64,000 bases of DNA from an uncultured Alistipes sp. (GTDB lineage Bacteria; Bacteroidota; Bacteroidia; Bacteroidales; Rikenellaceae), in the NCBI GenBank assembly GCA_900539755.1, contig UQDC01000001.1, positions 186,001 through 250,000 of the forward strand, read 5' to 3'. Shown piece after piece: positions 59,731 through 64,000 of this stretch (the stretch's first letter is position 1; each line of letters opens with the position of its first letter). A program made the translations under genes and the position numbers. The notes beneath the pieces were generated by a model, which saw only the letters and a list, made by a program, of their open reading frames with translations, made no database searches and had not been told where the DNA came from.

Positions 59731-61890
59731 ATGAAAAAACAGTATTTAGCCGTTGTTTTGCCGGTATTGGCATTGACATTGGCGGCATGTCAGAATCGGA
59801 TGAAAAAGATTGAAGTGAAAGCTTATCCAGTAGCGCGGATGGATTCCACGGTGGATGATTATTTTGGCACGCAGGTAGCCGATCCGTATCGATGGATGGA
59901 GGATGACAATTCGGATGAGACCGCTGCATGGGTGAAGGCCGAGAATGCGGTTACGCAGGATTATTTGTCGCAGATTCCTTATCGGGATCAGGTTCGGGAG
60001 CGTCTTACGGAGTTGTGGAATTTCCCGAAATACGGGGTGCCACAAAAGATAGGTGACTATTATTTCTTTTTCGAGAACGATGGTTTGCGCAACCAGAGCA
60101 TTTTGTACCGACAGAAGGGTTTGGATGGAACACCTGAGGTTTTCTTGGATCCCAATACGTTGAGTGATCAGGGTACGGTTGCTTTGGTCGATCTGTCGTT
60201 TTCGAAGGATGACCGATATTTGGCGTATGCGGCAGCAGCTTCGGGTTCGGACTGGGTCGAGATTCGCGTGATGGAGACCGCAACGGGCCGGACGTTACCT
60301 GATGTGATCCGTTGGGTGAAGTTCTCGGGAGCGACTTGGAGTGGCGACGGTTTTTATTATAGTGCATACGATGAACCCGATCCGAAAAAGGTGTTGTCGG
60401 GCCAGAACCGTGATCAGAAGATCTATTATCATAAATTGGGCACGAAACAGACCGAAGATAAATTGGTATACAGCGATTCAGCGCATCCGTTGCGTTATCT
60501 GTCGGCTTCGGTAAGCCGTGACGGGAAGCTGCTTTTTGTCACCTCAACCGAAGGGACCAGCGGTACCGAGATCCTTTACCAGAAGATTGAGACCCCGGGT
60601 GTTGTCCGTACTTCAGCTCCGAATAATGGCTTCCAGGTGCTGTTCCCAGGATTTGCTTATGATTATACGTTGGTGTCGGGACGTGACGGCAAGGCCATCT
60701 TCTATACGAATGACCACGCCTTGAATGGTCAGCTGTTGCAGGTCGATTTTACCGGGACGAAGCCGGTGATTGCAACGTTGGTACCGGAGGGCGACTGCCT
60801 GATGGAGGGCGCTGTGACGGCCGGCGAGAATCTGATGGTCTTCTGGCTGGATAAGGCGCAGAGTCGGGTTAGCCAATATTCGATGACCGGCGAGAAGATT
60901 CGTGACGTAGAGTTGCCTGGTATCGGAGCAGTAGGCGGCATGCAGGCAGAGCGTTCGGCAACGGAAACCTTTTATTCCTATTCGAGTTTCACGATGCCGA
61001 CACAAATCTACCGTTATGATTTGGCCAAAGGCACTTCGGAGTTATTTAAGTCTCCGGAGGTAAAATTCGATCCCGATCAGTTTGTTACGGAGCAGGTGTT
61101 CTATCCGAGCAAAGATGGTACGCAGGTATCGATGTTTCTGGTGCATCGTAAGGATATTAAGCTGGATGGTTCCAATCCGGTTTATCTGTACGGTTACGGC
61201 GGATTCAACATCAATATTACGCCGGGCTTTTCACCGGAGAATATTTTGTTGATGGAGCAGGGCGGTGTGTATGCACAGGCCAATTTGCGCGGTGGCGGTG
61301 AATATGGTGAGGAGTGGCATAAGGCCGGTATGCTTGCCAATAAACAGAACGTGTTCGATGACTTTATCGCAGCGGGAGAGTATCTGATTCGTGAGGGCTA
61401 CACCTCGAAGGATAAATTGGCAATTGCTGGCGGATCGAATGGCGGATTGCTGGTGGGAGCCTGCATGACGCAGCGTCCTGATCTGTTTGCTGTGGCTTTG
61501 CCGGCAGTAGGTGTTATGGATATGCTGCGGTATCAATATTTCACATGCGGATGGGGTTGGGCTGTTGAGTATGGTCGCAGCGACAATGCGGATCAGTTCC
61601 CGTATTTGTATGCTTACTCGCCGTTACACAACATCCGTAAAGGGACTTGCTATCCGGCCACAATGATTACTACGGCAGATCATGATGACCGGGTGGTCCC
61701 GGCTCACTCATTCAAATTTGCGGCGACGATGCAGGCCGCACAGGCGTGTGATAAGCCGATTCTGATCCGTATTGAGACCGATGCAGGGCATGGTGCGGGT
61801 AAACCCACCTCGAAGAGAATTGATGAGGATACGGATGTTTTCTCGTTCATGTTCTGGAATACGGGTATTCGTAAATTCAAAACCCATTAA
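59731..61890 (+). CDS. Prolyl oligopeptidase (S9A), lipoprotein
   Basis: The 719-aa serine peptidase cuts short peptides after proline. The lipoprotein signal ends TLAAC (Cys20), so the enzyme is anchored outside the cytoplasm. The beta-propeller spans residues ~75-430. It is preceded by the short N-terminal part VADPYRWMEDDNSDETAAWV that packs on the catalytic domain. The alpha/beta-hydrolase domain follows: YGYGGFNI, nucleophile motif AGGSNGGLL (Ser569), TADHDDRVVP (acid Asp, ~650-653) and DAGHGAGKP (His). It complements the S9 enzyme and DPP III in peptide scavenging. Confidence 0.94.
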   Translation: MKKQYLAVVLPVLALTLAACQNRMKKIEVKAYPVARMDSTVDDYFGTQVADPYRWMEDDNSDETAAWVKAENAVTQDYLSQIPYRDQVRERLTELWNFPKYGVPQKIGDYYFFFENDGLRNQSILYRQKGLDGTPEVFLDPNTLSDQGTVALVDLSFSKDDRYLAYAAAASGSDWVEIRVMETATGRTLPDVIRWVKFSGATWSGDGFYYSAYDEPDPKKVLSGQNRDQKIYYHKLGTKQTEDKLVYSDSAHPLRYLSASVSRDGKLLFVTSTEGTSGTEILYQKIETPGVVRTSAPNNGFQVLFPGFAYDYTLVSGRDGKAIFYTNDHALNGQLLQVDFTGTKPVIATLVPEGDCLMEGAVTAGENLMVFWLDKAQSRVSQYSMTGEKIRDVELPGIGAVGGMQAERSATETFYSYSSFTMPTQIYRYDLAKGTSELFKSPEVKFDPDQFVTEQVFYPSKDGTQVSMFLVHRKDIKLDGSNPVYLYGYGGFNINITPGFSPENILLMEQGGVYAQANLRGGGEYGEEWHKAGMLANKQNVFDDFIAAGEYLIREGYTSKDKLAIAGGSNGGLLVGACMTQRPDLFAVALPAVGVMDMLRYQYFTCGWGWAVEYGRSDNADQFPYLYAYSPLHNIRKGTCYPATMITTADHDDRVVPAHSFKFAATMQAAQACDKPILIRIETDAGHGAGKPTSKRIDEDTDVFSFMFWNTGIRKFKTH

Positions 61891-62313
61891 TAAAGAGTCA
61901 AACTCGCGAAATCGAGGTTAGATTCAAAATGATTCGCAGCGAGAAAAGTTTGCAGATCGTTTGCGAGTTTGATGAGATGCTGTATATAAAATTGGAGTTC
62001 ATACTTTTTGCTATCGCATTAGTTGTTTGAGGCAGAAGGTAAAAATGAAGATAATCCATAAAAGGCAACGGCAGTGTACAAATAACTACACTGCCGTTGC
62101 CTTTTTGATTGCCTTTGATTGAAGGGAATAACCGTTGCCCTATCCTTTACTTTCCCTTCTTTTATTCTACTATTCTACGCAGATTCTCTCTGTGCTTCCA
62201 GCCTTGGGTAGCCCGTATTCAGCTCTGCTTCCCGTTTAAGCGGATGGTTTGTCTTAAACGGTTCCTTTTCTCTATGGTGTCATCACAGATAAAAGACAGG
62301 AAAGGTGTGCCGA
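61891..62313. other. Gap after the prolyl oligopeptidase gene
   Basis: Apart from the strong terminator at 62061-62106, I see nothing that I can support. The T/C-rich part from 62107 to 62290 has only shadow frames. Confidence 0.4.
62061..62106. terminator. Strong terminator between convergent transcripts
   Basis: An 18-bp perfect stem (62061-62078 with 62087-62104) has an 8-base loop and A and T flanks. It can serve the prolyl oligopeptidase gene and the convergent small gene at 62314. Confidence 0.9.
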
Positions 62314-62679
62314 TTATTTGTACCGTACATTGATCAATTGATCACCACCGAATTGATTGACTTGTCGCTTCATTGAATCGATTACCTGGCCATCCCGGAG
62401 GACACGCAGGGTTAATTTCAATGGAGGTGAATCCGATACACGATCCGATTCGGGCAAGCCCCTAGGAACAACATATAGGCAGATAGCAGCCTCAGCAGTC
62501 GGTTTAGGAGTGCAGACGCTTAGTTTTTTACCGGATTTATGGCTGGTGTCGTTGTCAGCGCTGACGACTCCGCACGAGTTTCCTTCAGCATCATAGGAGT
62601 ATAGGTGGAGGTGAACGTTCATCTGTCGCCAGATGCGTTCGTCTCCTTCAGCTTCGAGAGTGAAGATATGCTCAGCCAT
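62314..62679 (-). CDS. Unrecognised small protein, 121 aa
   Basis: I do not recognise this family. The product is soluble, without a signal peptide or membrane helix. It has alternating hydrophobic strands (MNVHLHLYSYDAEGN, EAAICLYVVPRG, PLKLTLRVLRDGQVIDSM) that suggest an all-beta fold. It begins with MAEHIFTLEAEGDERIW. Codon use is like that of the neighbours, so it is probably real. It lies 86 bases downstream of the esterase gene on the same strand and could be cotranscribed with it. Confidence 0.55.
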   Translation of the reverse strand: MAEHIFTLEAEGDERIWRQMNVHLHLYSYDAEGNSCGVVSADNDTSHKSGKKLSVCTPKPTAEAAICLYVVPRGLPESDRVSDSPPLKLTLRVLRDGQVIDSMKRQVNQFGGDQLINVRYK

Positions 62680-62765
62680 GCTGTCGATGTTTTTAAGTTT
62701 ATTATCTAATATATACGATTGTTTGCTTATTCTTGTTTCACCTGCGATTTGCGTATGGCCATGCC

Positions 62766-63914
62766 TTATTGATTTTGTTTGGCTGTCCGGTTGAAAAAAT
62801 CGCGGAAAAAGAGCAGGTGAAATTCGACGGCGTGTCTCCAGTATTCGTGAGTGTGACGTCCGGGTCGGATGATGAATTCATGAGGGACGTTGCGATAGAG
62901 CAACTCTTCATGGAGACGCATGTTTACGTTGTAGAAGTAGTCCTCGGTACCACAGTCGATGAATATGGCCAGTTGTCCGGCTTGTAATTCCGATGAGGGA
63001 TCGACCGAGGGTAGTCCTGCCACCTCACGGCTGTGATCATTGAACGGTACGGCTCTCCAAAGTTGTCCCATGACGGAGTACTCTTCCCAGCGTAGTGGGT
63101 TTTCCTGGTATGGCCCGATTCGTTTTTCAATGTCCCAGTTTTTTGGGAAGGGGAGCAATGCGACGCCTCCGCTCATTGAGCCACAGGCCCCGAAAATGTC
63201 TGGATGCCTCAGCGCAAGATAGAGTGCTCCATGCCCGCCCATGCTGTATCCGGTGATAGCCCGCCCTTCGCGAGAGGGACGGGTCTGGTATAGACTGTCA
63301 ATGGCTGCAATCAGCTCTTGTGTTATGTAAGTCTCGTAACGCATTGTCGAATCGATGGGGCTGTCCCAATACCAGCTGCTGAATCCGCCGTCCGGGCAGA
63401 CGATGATCTCACCCATGCGTGATGCCGCTGCAGGCAGGTCGGGTTGAGTTTTGTTGATCCAGGTGTCATAGCGTCCTCGGAAACCGTGCAGCAGATAGAC
63501 GACTGGCCAATCTTGTGGCGTGTTTGGATCGTATTCTGTAGGGAGAATCACCACATTTTTGATCGGTTTTTGCATTGACTGGCTCCAAATCGTAACGGTG
63601 TCGACCTGATGTGTTGCGGCCCGGGGTGCAGATGCATTGGGATTGTTAGGCTTGTTGGTTGCAAATGCTGTAGCAGAGTAGAATGTCAAAATCGTGCATA
63701 GCAGCATGAGCAATCCAAATCTAAGACCGGTGCTTGTGAAAAAGTTGTTTGGATTGGATATAGGTGATCGTCGGGACTTGCCTAACCTCCAACTTGTCGA
63801 GTTGTCGTTTACAGTTGAGAGCAGTTCCTTGTTCGGACTCGTGCTTGATTGGTGATTAGAGTTTGTTGGTGTTTGATAATTTGAGGAGGTGGATTTTTTG
63901 GAGAGTGTGAGCAT
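62766..63914 (-). CDS. Secreted alpha/beta-hydrolase, esterase D / feruloyl-esterase-like
   Basis: The protein belongs to the PF00756-type putative esterases. The hydrolase domain covers residues ~105-380, with VVYLLHGFRGRYDTW (oxyanion side), the nucleophile GYSMGGHGALYLAL (~219), the acid region FIDCGTEDYFYNVN and the His in GRHTHEYWRHAVEF. A hydrophobic signal segment lies at ~67-86 (LMLLCTILTFYSATAFA), preceded by ~60 polar residues. That long front part is unusual. A start closer to the signal, such as the ATG at 63707, is possible. Substrates may be acetylated or feruloylated glycans or short acyl esters. This is not decided by sequence. Confidence 0.85.
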   Translation of the reverse strand: MLTLSKKSTSSNYQTPTNSNHQSSTSPNKELLSTVNDNSTSWRLGKSRRSPISNPNNFFTSTGLRFGLLMLLCTILTFYSATAFATNKPNNPNASAPRAATHQVDTVTIWSQSMQKPIKNVVILPTEYDPNTPQDWPVVYLLHGFRGRYDTWINKTQPDLPAAASRMGEIIVCPDGGFSSWYWDSPIDSTMRYETYITQELIAAIDSLYQTRPSREGRAITGYSMGGHGALYLALRHPDIFGACGSMSGGVALLPFPKNWDIEKRIGPYQENPLRWEEYSVMGQLWRAVPFNDHSREVAGLPSVDPSSELQAGQLAIFIDCGTEDYFYNVNMRLHEELLYRNVPHEFIIRPGRHTHEYWRHAVEFHLLFFRDFFNRTAKQNQ

Positions 63915-64000
63915 GGAGCAGGCGGGTTAACGGGCTTGTAAGAAGTGTTTGGTTTTGTGCGGATCAAAGGAATGGTGAATAAGAAGACTGTCTATCCAAT

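Noticed and set aside
1..64000. CRISPR arrays, rRNA genes, complete insertion sequences
   Set aside because: No regularly spaced repeats, rRNA-like sequence or transposase-like protein was seen.

Overview
The window looks like a chromosomal segment of an anaerobic gut-type Bacteroidota, most likely order Bacteroidales and possibly Rikenellaceae. The genus is inferred, not proven. The evidence is as follows. Promoters repeatedly carry the Bacteroidetes -7 motif TAnnTTTG. There are many lipoproteins with a short lipobox. One gene is a secreted-type dipeptidyl peptidase III with the HECLGH zinc motif seen in Bacteroides. The ECF sigma / anti-sigma / outer-membrane barrel triad, PepSY-like and Spy-like exported proteins and GH43 enzymes all fit the group. 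Most Rho-independent hairpins carry a G-U pair on the transcribed strand, which helps orient them.

Layout. 1-6.6 kb: end of an S9 peptidase, an unknown gene, malate dehydrogenase, lipoprotein DPP III, and divergent panC-panD. 7-16 kb: a CPA2 antiporter, a Spy/CpxP-like exported protein, an MFS carrier, a MarR / metal-binding HMA / lipoprotein thioredoxin operon with a palindromic operator, a PepSY-like protein and an alkylguanine DNA methyltransferase. 15.2-21.8 kb: an AraC regulator divergent from a complete RND efflux operon (adaptor, pump, TolC-like channel). 22-26.2 kb: a GH43 glycosidase and an AAA+ ATPase / WYL regulator pair.

26.36-36.25 kb: an AT-rich integrated element at the 3' end of tRNA-Cys, bounded by 14-bp direct repeats. 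It holds two tandem tyrosine recombinases, a gene II/X-like replication initiator, a three-pass membrane protein, two small accessory proteins, a strongly structured non-coding leader, and two large unrecognised cargo genes. One cargo protein has a PD-(D/E)XK nuclease motif and the other a HEPN-type R-x4-H motif. These two are the best candidates in the window for an undescribed, probably anti-phage, function.

36.6-64 kb: dprA, tatD, cytoplasmic asparaginase, tRNA-Ser, a lipid-type methyltransferase/PAP2 phosphatase pair, a nitroreductase, an MBOAT plus two SGNH-like proteins (envelope O-acetylation), the oxidative TCA genes gltA and icd (gltA has a structured leader), deoC, the sigma/anti-sigma/barrel triad, birA, a Na/Pi cotransporter, dapD, a lipoprotein prolyl oligopeptidase, a small unknown protein and a secreted esterase.

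Together the chromosomal genes cover central carbon metabolism (mdh, gltA, icd), cofactor and cell-wall precursors (panC/D, birA, dapD), peptide and glycan scavenging outside the cytoplasm (DPP III, two S9 peptidases, GH43, esterase) and envelope homeostasis. All calls come from reading the sequence and recalling family motifs. No database search or folding program was run.
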